Below, piece by piece: positions 1 to 7,795 of a DNA stretch of 64,000 bases. The notes under the pieces were generated by a model. The model was not told the DNA's origin and ran no database searches. It saw only the letters and a program-made list of their open reading frames with translations. This DNA is from Amycolatopsis sp. 2-15 (GTDB lineage Bacteria > Actinomycetota > Actinomycetes > Mycobacteriales > Pseudonocardiaceae). Location: positions 9,084,001 to 9,148,000 of the forward strand of contig NZ_CP127294.1 of NCBI RefSeq assembly GCF_030285625.1, read 5' to 3'. The first letter of the stretch is position 1, and each line of letters starts with the position of its first letter. The position numbers and the translations under genes were made by a program.

Positions 1-626
1 CCAGCCAGGCGCTTCGGCTCTGCCGCGACGGAACCGACCCGAACTGGCTGATCCCCGGCATCGCCCGGGACCTCGCCGTGGTCACTGAGTACGAATCGGT
101 CGCGAATGACATCTTCGCGTATCAGCCGTCATTGATCCCCGGACCGTTGCAGATCCCGGAATACACCCGCGTGATGATGGTCGACGGTGACATGCCGGAA
201 GCCGAGATCGACAGCAAGCTCGAACTGCGAGCAGCGCGACGGCGGAGACATCTCGACGGCACCGCACGGTACGAATCAGTCATCGGCGAGCAGGCGATCC
301 GGTACCCGGCATGCCCGCCCGATATAGCAGTGAGGCAGCTGCGCGATCTCTGCGAGATAGCCGAGCTTTCCCACATCTCGATTCAGCTGCTGCCATTCCG
401 GCTGGGCTATCACCCGGCGCGGGAGGGCGGCTTCGACCTCATCCGCTCGGATTCGACGACTGTGGTCCACGTCGAGCAGTACCGCTCGTCGACGACCCTG
501 ACCAACACCCGCGACGTGAAAGACTACGTGGAAGCGGCGGAGCGAATCCGCCGTGACGCGATGGGCGCAGTGGCTTCGGTGCGCGCCATCGCGAAAATCG
601 CGGATGAGTTGGAGCGAACGGGATGA
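1..626 (+). CDS. DUF5753 (Scr1/WhiJ-type) regulator, 5'-truncated by window edge
   Basis: The reading frame is open from base 3 of the window, so the gene starts outside it; about 207 residues are visible. The visible part is the DUF5753 ligand/partner domain that follows an XRE helix-turn-helix in WhiJ/Scr1-like regulators of actinomycetes: it begins with a VVTEYES segment, then the typical FAYQPSLIPGPLQ stretch and an EHV/VEQY-type C-terminal part. The HTH itself is not visible and is assumed to lie upstream. Its stop codon overlaps the start of the next gene (ATGA), so the two are translationally coupled. Such pairs act in differentiation and antibiotic control in Streptomyces; no target is visible here. 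Confidence 0.85.
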   Translation, partial: SQALRLCRDGTDPNWLIPGIARDLAVVTEYESVANDIFAYQPSLIPGPLQIPEYTRVMMVDGDMPEAEIDSKLELRAARRRRHLDGTARYESVIGEQAIRYPACPPDIAVRQLRDLCEIAELSHISIQLLPFRLGYHPAREGGFDLIRSDSTTVVHVEQYRSSTTLTNTRDVKDYVEAAERIRRDAMGAVASVRAIAKIADELERTG

Positions 627-847
627 ACGAAGGTGTCTGGCGGACGTCGTCGTACAGCGGCCAACAGGGCGAGTGTGTCGAAGTGTGCACTGTCTGGCGG
701 ACGTCGTCGTACAGCGGCCAGCAAGGTCAGTGCGTCGAGGTGCGCACGCTTTCCGAAGAGGCCGGTGTGCGCGACTCCAAGGACCGCGATGGCGGCTCCC
801 TGCTGATCGCCGGGGCGGCGTGGCGGGCGTTCCTGGAACGCCTCTGA
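623..847 (+). CDS. DUF397 small protein with duplicated N-terminal motif
   Basis: A 74-residue DUF397 protein, the usual partner of DUF5753 regulators (WhiJ/BldB-like loci). The family motif W-x-TSSYSG...CVEV occurs twice, at about residues 6-22 and 25-41, because of a tandem 57-bp duplication; the rest of the domain (VRDSKDRDGGSLL and a final AWRAFL) is present once. The start overlaps the upstream stop by 4 nt. The normal DUF397 protein has one copy of the motif and about 55-65 residues, so this is an expanded variant. Function is regulatory by family association only; no biochemical role is known from the sequence. Confidence 0.88.
   Translation: MNEGVWRTSSYSGQQGECVEVCTVWRTSSYSGQQGQCVEVRTLSEEAGVRDSKDRDGGSLLIAGAAWRAFLERL
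635..748 (+). repeat. 57-bp in-frame tandem duplication in the DUF397 gene
   Basis: Two consecutive 57-bp units, 635-691 and 692-748, are identical at 49 positions by eye. Six of the eight differences are synonymous; the other two change Glu to Gln and Cys to Arg. The repeat keeps frame and duplicates the 19-residue motif that starts VWRTSSYSGQQG. Confidence 0.95.
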
Positions 848-857
848 CCGTTGCGGT

Positions 858-896
858 GGAAGTGCCCCAGCATCCCGACGGTGCTGGGGCACTTCC
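858..896. terminator. Perfect 15-bp hairpin between convergent genes
   Basis: Positions 858-872 and 882-896 are perfect inverted repeats (arm GGAAGTGCCCCAGCA) around a 9-nt loop. It lies 11 nt after the DUF397 stop and 43 nt after the stop of the ROK kinase on the other strand, so it can serve both. There is no T-tract on either side, as is common in high-GC actinomycetes. Confidence 0.75.
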
Positions 897-938
897 GCGT
901 CCGGGGAGTGTCGGCGACAGCGTCCGCCGGCGACAGCG

Positions 939-1907
939 TCAGCCGGCAACCTCGGCGACCGGGGCCTTGGCCGCGTCGAGGGCCAGGGCCGCGGCGCCGA
1001 CGATGGCCGTGTCGTCGCCGAGGTGGGCGGTGCGGATGCGGGCCAGCGGGCGGTAGCGCGCGCCGGTGATGGCGCCCGCGTAGTGCTCGCGCGCCTCGTC
1101 GAGGAACAGCGGCGCCGACTCGGACACGCCGCCGCCGATCACGATGATCTCGGGGTCGAACACGTCCGCGACCAGCGCCAGGCCCTCGCCCAGCCACTTG
1201 GCCAGCTCGGCCATCGCCCGCAGCGCGATCGGGTCGCCGTCGCGCGCGGCTCCGGCGACGCGGCGGCCTGTGACCGAACCCGGGTCGCCCGCGACCTCGC
1301 GCGAAAGGACCGTGGAGCGGCCGGGGTAGCGAGCCAGCAGCTCGACGGCGGTGGCGGCCAGCGCCGTGCCGCTGCAGTAGCGCTCCCAGCAGCCGTACTT
1401 GCCGCACGGGCACGCGCGCCCGCCCGGCACCACGGTGAGGTGGCCCAGTTCGGGGGCGACGCCATAGGCACCGCGGTAGATCTCGCCGTCGAGCAGCAGC
1501 CCGGCGCCGATGCCGGTGCCGAGCGCGACCAGCGCCGCCACCTGCGCGCCGCGGGCCGCGCCGAAGCGGTGCTCGCCGACCACGGCCGAGTTCACATCGT
1601 GCTCCAGCGTCACCGGCAGGCCCACGCGCTTCTCGATGCGGTCGGCCACCGGCGCGTCGCGCCACGCGAGGTGCGGCGCGAACATCACCGACCGGCGGTC
1701 GCGCGCCACGAACCCGGCCACGGCCAGGCCCACGGCGGCGACGTCGTGGCGGTTGCGCAGGTCCTCGACGACGCCGGCGATGGCGTCCTCGAGGGCGTTC
1801 TCCTCACTCGGTGTCCCGACGCGTGCGGTGTCCAGGAGCGATCCCCGCTCGTCCACCACACCGGCGCGCACACTCGTGCCGCCGACGTCCACCCCTATCG
1901 TCAGCAC
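939..1907 (-). CDS. glkA: ROK family sugar kinase, probable glucokinase
   Basis: A 322-residue ROK kinase that should phosphorylate glucose (or a related hexose) with ATP in the cytoplasm. It has the phosphate-binding DVGGT near residue 7, the substrate region EHDVN with a following GTGIGAG, and the ROK zinc motif CPCGKYGCWE. The length matches actinobacterial GlkA. Its GTG start directly follows the stop of the preceding gene, so it is the last gene of an operon with the ArsA-like ATPase and SRPBCC genes. GlkA is the carbon catabolite repression kinase of Streptomyces; that role here is inference. The gene symbol rests on family, and another ROK sugar specificity is possible. Confidence 0.8.
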   Translation of the reverse strand: MLTIGVDVGGTSVRAGVVDERGSLLDTARVGTPSEENALEDAIAGVVEDLRNRHDVAAVGLAVAGFVARDRRSVMFAPHLAWRDAPVADRIEKRVGLPVTLEHDVNSAVVGEHRFGAARGAQVAALVALGTGIGAGLLLDGEIYRGAYGVAPELGHLTVVPGGRACPCGKYGCWERYCSGTALAATAVELLARYPGRSTVLSREVAGDPGSVTGRRVAGAARDGDPIALRAMAELAKWLGEGLALVADVFDPEIIVIGGGVSESAPLFLDEAREHYAGAITGARYRPLARIRTAHLGDDTAIVGAAALALDAAKAPVAEVAG

Positions 1908-2393
1908 TCAGTTCTCCTGCTCCGGCCGCCAGTCTTCCCGCTTGCGGACGGCGATGTGCTGCACCCGGGCGGCGGCTCCCGGGTCGTCCGCGGGCACGGT
2001 GGCGTCTCTGGGGCTGGGTGTAGGGCTGTGCGAGGGCCGGAAGCCCGGCATGTGCACACCCTCGTCGGGCTCCCAGCGGTCCGCCAGAACCGCCCGTAGC
2101 AACGCCACCAGCTGCGCCGCCTGCTCCAGCAGCCGGGCGGCGAACTCCGGCCGTTCACCTCGCACGACGGCGACGATCGCACACAACGGGCACCAGCCGC
2201 ACCCCGGAATCCCCGCCGCACCCGGCTCGGAGTCGCGGGACGGCTCGTGGACCTCGTCTCGGCCGTGCCCGGCGGTCACCAAGCCGTCCAGCCACGGCGC
2301 GGCCCGCTCGACCACCAGCTCCACGAGCAGGCGGATCTCCTCGGCCAGCCGCAGGCCTTCGGCGGCGTACCCGGGCTCGTCCTCTTCACTCAC
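1908..2393 (-). CDS. Conserved actinobacterial protein of unknown function
   Basis: A 161-residue acidic protein starting at GTG 2393, chosen because it overlaps the stop of the ArsA-like gene (GTGA) and gives the natural beginning SEEDEPGYAAEGLRLAEEI; an in-frame ATG at 2465 lies inside the upstream gene. It has a helical N-terminal region, a CGWCPLCAI segment with two closely spaced cysteine pairs that could bind metal or a disulfide, a second helical stretch, and a polar Pro-rich tail. By position it resembles the small protein next to the ArsA-like ATPase in other Actinobacteria (from memory, the Rv2183c position). No function is assigned. Confidence 0.75.
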   Translation of the reverse strand: MSEEDEPGYAAEGLRLAEEIRLLVELVVERAAPWLDGLVTAGHGRDEVHEPSRDSEPGAAGIPGCGWCPLCAIVAVVRGERPEFAARLLEQAAQLVALLRAVLADRWEPDEGVHMPGFRPSHSPTPSPRDATVPADDPGAAARVQHIAVRKREDWRPEQEN

Positions 2394-3544
2394 TCGCGAC
2401 CCCGGTTCCCGGCCAGGCTGATGACCAGGCCACCTCCGTCGGACTCGGCGCCGGTGATCCGGCACGGCCGCAGTGTCTCCGGCAGGGCGATCAGCCGGCG
2501 GAAGCCGTCGACGGTGATCGCGAGGTCGTCGTCGACGCGGGCGAGGTCCACGTCGGACTCGCGCTGCAACGGGATCGCGATCCGCAGCCGGAAGCCGTCG
2601 GCGTCCGGCGTCACCTGCAGCAGCGGCGTCACGGGTTTTCCGGTGCCGGACAAGGGATCCCGCGTGCCGTAAAGCTCGCGGGCCAGCTCGGCGAGCGCCT
2701 CGGCGCCCACCGGTTCACTCGCCCGGTGCTCGACGCGCGCCAGGTCGGCCGGCCCGAACCCGGCGGCCGCGAGCTCGGCCAGCACGGCGTCCTGCTGGGC
2801 GCGCCGCGTGCGCAGCCAGCCGGCCGCCGAACCGCGCCAGAACCCGGGCGCGGGCATGAGGCAGTTGGCGATCAGGCCGTCGACGGCGATGCCGCGCAGG
2901 GCCAGCGACGTGAGCGTGCGGCGAGCCTCGGCGACCACCACGCGCTCCGGCGTGAGGACCAGCCGCACGGTGGTCACGGACGGGTCGGTGAGCAGCTCGC
3001 GCAGCGAGTCGAGGTGCGCGCCCAGGCGCCGCACGGAACCAGCGCCGCGCCGGCCGTAGGCCTTGCTCAGGTAGCCCGCGACGGCCTCGGGCAACGCCAG
3101 CAGGCGCAGCGTCTCGGCGGTCGGACCACAGTCGACCACCACCGTGTCCCACGGCCCCTGCCCGCCCAGCCGCTGCACCTCGCCGAGGGCGAGCAGCTCG
3201 TCGACGCCCGGGAGCACGGTCAGCTCCTCGGCGTCGAGCGTGTCGAGCCCGGCGCCGGCGAGCAGCGTGCGCAGCTGGTCGCGCAGCTCGTGCCACGTCC
3301 GGTCGGCCAGCGCACGGGAGTCCACCTGGGCGGCCCACAGGCCCGCCGGTGAGCCGTCCCGGCGGACGTCCACTTCGGACGGTTCGCCGCCCAGCGCCGC
3401 GCCGAACGCGTCGCCGAGCGAGTGCGCCGGGTCGGTGGAGACCACGAGGGTCTTCCTGCCGCGCCCGGCGAGCGCGGTGGCGGTGGCCGCGGCGAGCGTG
3501 GTCTTCCCGACACCCCCCTTGCCGGTGAACAGCAGGATCCGCAT
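2390..3544 (-). CDS. ArsA/Get3-family ATPase
   Basis: A 384-residue deviant-Walker P-loop ATPase: GKGGVGKTT at residues 8-16 with the intra-dimer signature Lys, the switch I motif DPAHSLGD, and a switch II-like segment VVVDCGPTAETLRLL. A C-terminal region of about 80 residues follows that resembles the HSP20-like beta domain of bacterial ArsA homologues (GFRLRIAIPL). It is a single-domain ArsA, unlike the duplicated arsenite pump subunit, and no arsB, arsC or arsR lies nearby, so arsenite export is unlikely. Genes of this kind sit beside SRPBCC and fadD15 genes across Actinobacteria. A role in membrane-protein or lipid handling is possible but unproven. Confidence 0.85.
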   Translation of the reverse strand: MRILLFTGKGGVGKTTLAAATATALAGRGRKTLVVSTDPAHSLGDAFGAALGGEPSEVDVRRDGSPAGLWAAQVDSRALADRTWHELRDQLRTLLAGAGLDTLDAEELTVLPGVDELLALGEVQRLGGQGPWDTVVVDCGPTAETLRLLALPEAVAGYLSKAYGRRGAGSVRRLGAHLDSLRELLTDPSVTTVRLVLTPERVVVAEARRTLTSLALRGIAVDGLIANCLMPAPGFWRGSAAGWLRTRRAQQDAVLAELAAAGFGPADLARVEHRASEPVGAEALAELARELYGTRDPLSGTGKPVTPLLQVTPDADGFRLRIAIPLQRESDVDLARVDDDLAITVDGFRRLIALPETLRPCRITGAESDGGGLVISLAGNRGRE

Positions 3545-3549
3545 GTCGC

Positions 3550-3987
3550 CTAGCCTTCGGCCCGTCGCTTCAGTTCCTTGAGCGCCGTGTCCATCACCAT
3601 CTTCTCGGCCTTGCGCCGCAGCAGGCCGATCATCGGCAGCGCCAGCTCCACCGAGAGCGTGTAGGTGACCTTCGTGCGCCCGTCACGCAGCGCTTCGAGC
3701 GCGTAGCGGCCGTTCTGCGCCTTCTGCATCTGGCCCTTGACCAGGTGCCAGCTCACGCCGAGCCCGGTCGCGTCCCAGTCGTACTCGAGCGTGTAGACGT
3801 CCTTGATCGGCCCGGCGTCCAGGGTCAGCTTCACCTGCTTGGCCCGCCCGGCGTCGTCGGTGCCCAGCACCTCGACCTCCTGGACGGCCTTCGCCCACTC
3901 CGGGTACGCGGGGAAGTCGGCGATCACCGTCATCACCCGTTGGGGCTCGGCGTCGACCTCGATGGACTGCGTGGACTGCTCGGCCAT
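3550..3987 (-). CDS. SRPBCC (START-like) family protein
   Basis: A 145-residue polyketide cyclase/dehydrase-type SRPBCC protein. It opens with a strand carrying QSIEVDAEPQRVMTVIADF, the helix-grip start of the fold, has the central PEWAKAVQEVEVL and DAGPIKDVYTLEYDW strands, and ends in a long helix with Lys/Arg. These proteins bind hydrophobic ligands in a cavity. The ATG start is 27 nt from the upstream phosphoesterase and the stop is 5 nt before the ArsA-like gene, so it is in the same operon. The corresponding Mycobacterium protein, from memory, is TB16.3 (Rv2185c). The ligand is unknown. Confidence 0.82.
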   Translation of the reverse strand: MAEQSTQSIEVDAEPQRVMTVIADFPAYPEWAKAVQEVEVLGTDDAGRAKQVKLTLDAGPIKDVYTLEYDWDATGLGVSWHLVKGQMQKAQNGRYALEALRDGRTKVTYTLSVELALPMIGLLRRKAEKMVMDTALKELKRRAEG

Positions 3988-4014
3988 GGGACGAAGCGTA
4001 GCCGGACTACGTCA

Positions 4015-4809
4015 TCACCAGCGCAGCACGTAGGGCTGCCCGGTCTCCTTGAAGTGACCCACGTTACGGCACTCGGTGTGACCGAGCCGCCGCCGCGAGG
4101 CCAGCGGCTGGTGCACGTGGCCGAACACCGACCAGCGCGGCCGCTGCTCGTGGATGAGCTCCAGCAGCGCCCGCGAGCCCAGCTCGGCGCGCCGCGCGAC
4201 CACGTCGTAGGTCAGCTCGGCCACGGCCGGCGGGATGTGCGTGCACAGCACGTCGACGTCCGAGAGCTTGGCCACGCCCTCGTCGAACTCCTCGCGGGCC
4301 CGCAAGTAAGGCCGCCAGGCGGCGCCCTTGCGGGGCCGCGGCGCCACGCCTTCGGGCAGCACCGCTCCCCCGACGAACCCGAAGCGCAGGCCACCGATCG
4401 TGGTGACCTCGCCGTCGAGCACCTGCACGCCGTCGCCGACGAACTCCGGCCACAGCGCGGGCGAGTCGACGTTGCCGGGCGTGGCGTAGGTCGGCGCGGT
4501 CATCGAGGCGAAGAGCGTGGCGTACTGCTCGCGCACGGCTTCGTCCACGGCCGAGGCCGGGTCGTCGAGCGTGGCCCACAGCGTGCGCGAATAGGCCACC
4601 GTCTCGTCGCGGCTGCCCTCGCGGCGCAGGCGCGCGAACTGCGCCACCTTCTCCGCGCCGAACAGGGCGCCCATGATGCCCTTGTCGTGCTCGCGGTAGT
4701 CGACGAAGTCCAGCAGGTCGCCGAGCACGACCAGCGCGTCGGCTCCCTCACCCGCCCGCTTCAGCGCGTCGGCGTTGCCGTGCACGTCCGAAACGACGTG
4801 AACCCGCAC
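4015..4809 (-). CDS. Calcineurin-type metallophosphoesterase
   Basis: A 264-residue metallophosphoesterase. The di-metal motifs are present in order: DVHGN (residues 8-12), GDLLDF, GNVDS, a TH in CTHIPP, and GHVH near the C-terminus. It should hydrolyse phosphomonoesters or phosphodiesters in the cytoplasm (no signal peptide). The GTG start lies 9 nt after the stop of an SRPBCC gene and the gene is followed by another SRPBCC gene, so all are probably one transcript. The substrate cannot be read from the sequence; its setting suggests a lipid or nucleotide phosphate. Confidence 0.85.
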   Translation of the reverse strand: MRVHVVSDVHGNADALKRAGEGADALVVLGDLLDFVDYREHDKGIMGALFGAEKVAQFARLRREGSRDETVAYSRTLWATLDDPASAVDEAVREQYATLFASMTAPTYATPGNVDSPALWPEFVGDGVQVLDGEVTTIGGLRFGFVGGAVLPEGVAPRPRKGAAWRPYLRAREEFDEGVAKLSDVDVLCTHIPPAVAELTYDVVARRAELGSRALLELIHEQRPRWSVFGHVHQPLASRRRLGHTECRNVGHFKETGQPYVLRW

Positions 4810-4818
4810 AAGACCCTC

Positions 4819-5247
4819 CTAGTCAGTGGTCCCGAGGTCTGCAGACCGTGGCGGGATCCCGGGCTCGCGCCCGTCCTCGAGGACGTGCTTGAGCTCCAGT
4901 GCGAGGTGCTTCGCCGCGCGGGCCCGCCGGTCGAACTCCCGGCGCAGCTCACGCGGAGCCAGGGTCCGCGGCGCACCACCGGGGCCGGAGGGCGTCGCGC
5001 GCAGGAAGTAGTGCAGCACGGTGCCGTCGAGCACGGGTTCCAGCCAGACCTCCATCGTACCGACGAGCGCACCCGTCACGGTCCAGCGCAAACCCTTGTC
5101 GCCACGGTCGGTGTACACCTGAAGGGACAGGTCCGGCCAGTACCGCCGCCAGGCGGCCGGGTCGGCGAACGCGGCGGCGATCGTGCTCGGCGGCACCACG
5201 ATGAAGGTCTCGTCCACGAGATCGAGAGCGGGTGGTCCGGGGTTCAC
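4819..5247 (-). CDS. SRPBCC family protein (polyketide cyclase/dehydrase type)
   Basis: A 142-residue second START-like protein of the cluster and the first gene of the leftward operon. It begins with LVDETFIVVPPSTIAAAFADPAAWRRYWPDL, the usual opening strand and short helices, and has a central WTVTGALVGTMEVWLEP region and a C-terminal helix LRREFDRRARAAKHLALELKH. It is divergent from the acyl-CoA synthetase gene across a 114-nt gap, which must hold both promoters. It resembles the Mycobacterium protein next to fadD15. The bound ligand, presumably lipid-like, is unknown. Confidence 0.78.
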   Translation of the reverse strand: MNPGPPALDLVDETFIVVPPSTIAAAFADPAAWRRYWPDLSLQVYTDRGDKGLRWTVTGALVGTMEVWLEPVLDGTVLHYFLRATPSGPGGAPRTLAPRELRREFDRRARAAKHLALELKHVLEDGREPGIPPRSADLGTTD

Positions 5248-5361
5248 AGGCGCAGAATGTCACGACCTCGTCCGGCGGGTCGGCGCGGCGTGGTCTTAAG
5301 GTCTACGGCAAGCTAAGTTGACCGGCGGGTAACCCCGCACGCGTCGAACACGGAGGTCCAC

Positions 5362-7158
5362 GTGCGCGAATACAGCGCCCCCGCCGGGAAGCCGGTGACC
5401 GACGACGAGAACCTGGCCGACGTCGTCTGGGCGAACGCCGAGCGGTTCTCCGACGTCGTGAGCTTCCGCCGGCAGGTCGAGGGCACCTGGCTGGACGTGA
5501 CGGCCAAGGACTTCGCCGACCAGGTCGCGGCCGTCGCCAAGGGCCTGATCGCCGCCGGCATCGGCCACGGCGACCGCGTCGCGATCATGTCGAAGACCCG
5601 CTACGAGTGGACGCTGATCGACTTCGCGATTTGGGCCGCGGGCGCCGTCACCGTGCCGATCTACGAGACGTCGTCACCCGAGCAGGTGTATTGGATCCTG
5701 TCCGACTCGGCCGCCACGGCCGTGCTCGTGGAGACCGACACCCACGCCGGCGCCGTCGACGAGATCCGCGGCCGGCTCACCGCCCTGCGGCACACCTGGC
5801 AGATCGAAGGCGCCTCCCCCGCGGTCGACGAGCTGACCGCGCTGGGCGCCGAGGTCACCGACGAGGACCTGCACGCGCGCCGCCGCGAGGTCAGCGCCGC
5901 CGAACTCGCCACGATCGTCTACACCTCGGGCACGACGGGCCGGCCGAAGGGTGTCGAGCTGACGCACCGGAACCTCCTGGCCGAGATCCGCGCCGACATC
6001 GAGGCGTTCCCCGAGCTCATGGAGCAGGGAAACTCGCTGCTGTGTTTCCTGCCGCTGGCCCACATCCTGGCCCGCGCGCTCGCCGTGACCGCGCTCTCGG
6101 CACGCGTGACGCTGGGCCACACGTCGGACGTGAAGAACCTCGTCGCCGACCTCGGCACGTTCCGGCCGACGTTCGTGGTCGCCGTGCCGCGCGTGTTCGA
6201 GAAGGTCTACAACTCGGCCAAGCAGAAGGCCCACAGCGACGGCAAGGGCAAGATCTTCGACGCGGCCGAGGCCACCGCGGTCGAGTACAGCCACGCCGTG
6301 GACAAGGGCAGCGTCGCGTTCGGCCTGCGGGCCAAGCACCTGGTGTTCGACAAGCTCGTCTACAGCAAGCTGCGCGCGGCGCTGGGCGGGCGCTGCGTCG
6401 CGGCGGTCTCGGGCGGCGCCCCGCTCGGCGAGCGGCTGGCGCATTTCTTCCGCGGCATCGGCGTGCCGGTGTTCGAGGGCTACGGCCTCACCGAGACCTC
6501 GGCCGCGGCAGCCGTGAGCACCAAGACGGCGTTCCGCGTCGGCACGGTCGGCAAGCCCGTGGCGGGCACCTCGGTGCGCATCGCCGACGACGGCGAGATC
6601 CTGCTCAAAGGCAGCGTCGTGTTCGGCGCGTACTACAACAACGCCGCCGCGACCGCCGAATCCCTCACCGACGGCTGGTTCCACACCGGCGACCTGGGCG
6701 AGCTGGACGACGAGGGCTTCCTCAAGATCACCGGCCGCAAGAAGGAGATCATCGTGACGGCCGGCGGCAAGAACGTCGCGCCGTCGGGGCTCGAGGACAC
6801 GATGAAGGCGTCGCCGCTGATCAGCCAGGCCATGGTGGTCGGCGACCAGCGCCCGTTCATCGCCGCGCTGGTCACCATCGACGAGGAGTTCTTCCCGTCC
6901 TGGAAGACCCAGCACGGCAAGCCCGCGCAGGCCACCGTCTCCGACCTGGCGGCCGACGCGGACCTGCTCAAGGAGATCCAGACGGCGGTCGACGAGGCCA
7001 ACAAGCAGGTCTCCCACGCCGAGGCGATCAAGAAGTTCACCGTGCTGGCCAAGGACTTCACCGAGGCGAGCGGCGAGATCACGCCCTCGCTGAAGCTCAA
7101 GCGCAACGTGGTGAACAAGAACTACGCGTCCGACATCGAGGCGCTCTACCAGCGCTGA
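5362..7158 (+). CDS. fadD15: Long-chain fatty-acid-CoA ligase (FadD15-like)
   Basis: A 598-residue AMP-forming acyl-CoA synthetase. It has the P-loop-like YTSGTTGRPKG at about 187-197, the FEGYGLTETS motif (A5), the GWFHTGDLGELDDEGFLKITGRKKEII core (A7-A8) and a C-terminal lysine-bearing region. It should activate long-chain fatty acids to acyl-CoA in the cytoplasm. The GTG start follows a GGAGG ribosome-binding site at 5352-5356. It is divergent from the SRPBCC/ArsA operon, as fadD15 is in Mycobacterium. The gene ends just before a hairpin repeat that separates it from a convergent gene. FadD15-type is by overall resemblance and context. Confidence 0.88.
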   Translation: MREYSAPAGKPVTDDENLADVVWANAERFSDVVSFRRQVEGTWLDVTAKDFADQVAAVAKGLIAAGIGHGDRVAIMSKTRYEWTLIDFAIWAAGAVTVPIYETSSPEQVYWILSDSAATAVLVETDTHAGAVDEIRGRLTALRHTWQIEGASPAVDELTALGAEVTDEDLHARRREVSAAELATIVYTSGTTGRPKGVELTHRNLLAEIRADIEAFPELMEQGNSLLCFLPLAHILARALAVTALSARVTLGHTSDVKNLVADLGTFRPTFVVAVPRVFEKVYNSAKQKAHSDGKGKIFDAAEATAVEYSHAVDKGSVAFGLRAKHLVFDKLVYSKLRAALGGRCVAAVSGGAPLGERLAHFFRGIGVPVFEGYGLTETSAAAAVSTKTAFRVGTVGKPVAGTSVRIADDGEILLKGSVVFGAYYNNAAATAESLTDGWFHTGDLGELDDEGFLKITGRKKEIIVTAGGKNVAPSGLEDTMKASPLISQAMVVGDQRPFIAALVTIDEEFFPSWKTQHGKPAQATVSDLAADADLLKEIQTAVDEANKQVSHAEAIKKFTVLAKDFTEASGEITPSLKLKRNVVNKNYASDIEALYQR

Positions 7159-7178
7159 GCCCCTCCCCCACCGCACCG

Positions 7179-7290
7179 CCCCAATGTGGCGTTCGGTGCG
7201 CTCAACGCACCCAATGCGGCGTTCGGTGCGCTCAACGCACCCAATGCGGCGTTCGGTGCGTTGAACGCAACCAACGCCACATTGGGGTGC
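7179..7290. repeat. 30-bp tandem repeat closed by a 15-bp inverted repeat (copy 1)
   Basis: Three 30-bp units (7181-7210, 7211-7240, 7241-7270; core CAATGCGGCGTTCGGTGCG) are followed by a truncated reverse copy. The outer arms 7179-7193 and 7273-7287 are perfectly complementary over 15 bp, so the whole element can fold as one long hairpin. It begins 21 nt after fadD15 and ends just before the stop of the convergent YbjQ gene. A related element lies at 62063-62146, also between convergent genes. Probable role: bidirectional transcription terminator or a palindromic intergenic repeat. Confidence 0.9.
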
Positions 7291-7295
7291 TCGGG

Positions 7296-7754
7296 TCAGT
7301 TCTGGGGGAAGGCCTGCTGTTGCTGCTGCTGGTATTGGGGCTGGCCCTGCGGCTGCTGCGGAGCGTGCTGGGCCTGCTGCTGGCCGGGCTGCTGCGGGGC
7401 GCCGTCGGGGACCACGTACACGGCGGTGCCGTACGCGGCGATCTCGCTGGCCGTCTGGGCGATCTCGTTGCAGTCGAAGCGCAGCGCGAGCACGGCGTTG
7501 GCCCCGTGCGCCATGGCTTCCTGCGAAAGGCGGCCCAGCGCCTCGTAGCGGGAGTCGGACAGCAGCTTCGACAGGCCCTTGAGCTCACCGCCCGCCATGG
7601 ATTTGAAGCCGGCACCGATGTTGGAGAACATGTTGCGGCTGCGCACGGTGAGGCCGAAAACCTCGCCGAACACGCGAACCACGCGGTAACCGGGCAGATC
7701 GTTCATCGTGGACAGCATGATCGGGAACTGCATGGGGGGTGCGGGTTGGGTCAT
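7296..7754 (-). CDS. YbjQ/UPF0145 family protein with Gln/Pro-rich tail
   Basis: A 152-residue protein. The first 105 residues form a YbjQ-type domain: LSTMNDLPGYRVVRVFGEVFGLTVRSRN, then EALGRLSQEAMAHGANAVLALRFD and a final strand with AAYGTAVYV. These homopentameric domains are sometimes called heavy-metal-binding, but function is not established. The last 45 residues are low-complexity Gln/Pro (QQQ runs), which is unusual for the family and may be a linker or interaction tail. ATG 7754 is preferred over the upstream ATG at 7772 because family members begin shortly before the MNDLPGY segment. It is convergent with fadD15 across the hairpin repeat. Confidence 0.82.
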   Translation of the reverse strand: MTQPAPPMQFPIMLSTMNDLPGYRVVRVFGEVFGLTVRSRNMFSNIGAGFKSMAGGELKGLSKLLSDSRYEALGRLSQEAMAHGANAVLALRFDCNEIAQTASEIAAYGTAVYVVPDGAPQQPGQQQAQHAPQQPQGQPQYQQQQQQAFPQN

Positions 7755-7795
7755 GCGCCGGATCGTAGCCATCGGTGGCGCCGCGCACTCGCGAA

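Noticed and set aside
2390..3544. Arsenite efflux operon
   Set aside because: The ATPase is a single-domain ArsA relative, and no arsB, arsC, arsD or arsenite-type arsR is adjacent.
7186..7548. Plus-strand open frame beginning FGALNAPNAAFGALNAPN
   Set aside because: The protein repeat is just the 30-bp intergenic hairpin repeat read in frame; the rest is antisense to the YbjQ gene.
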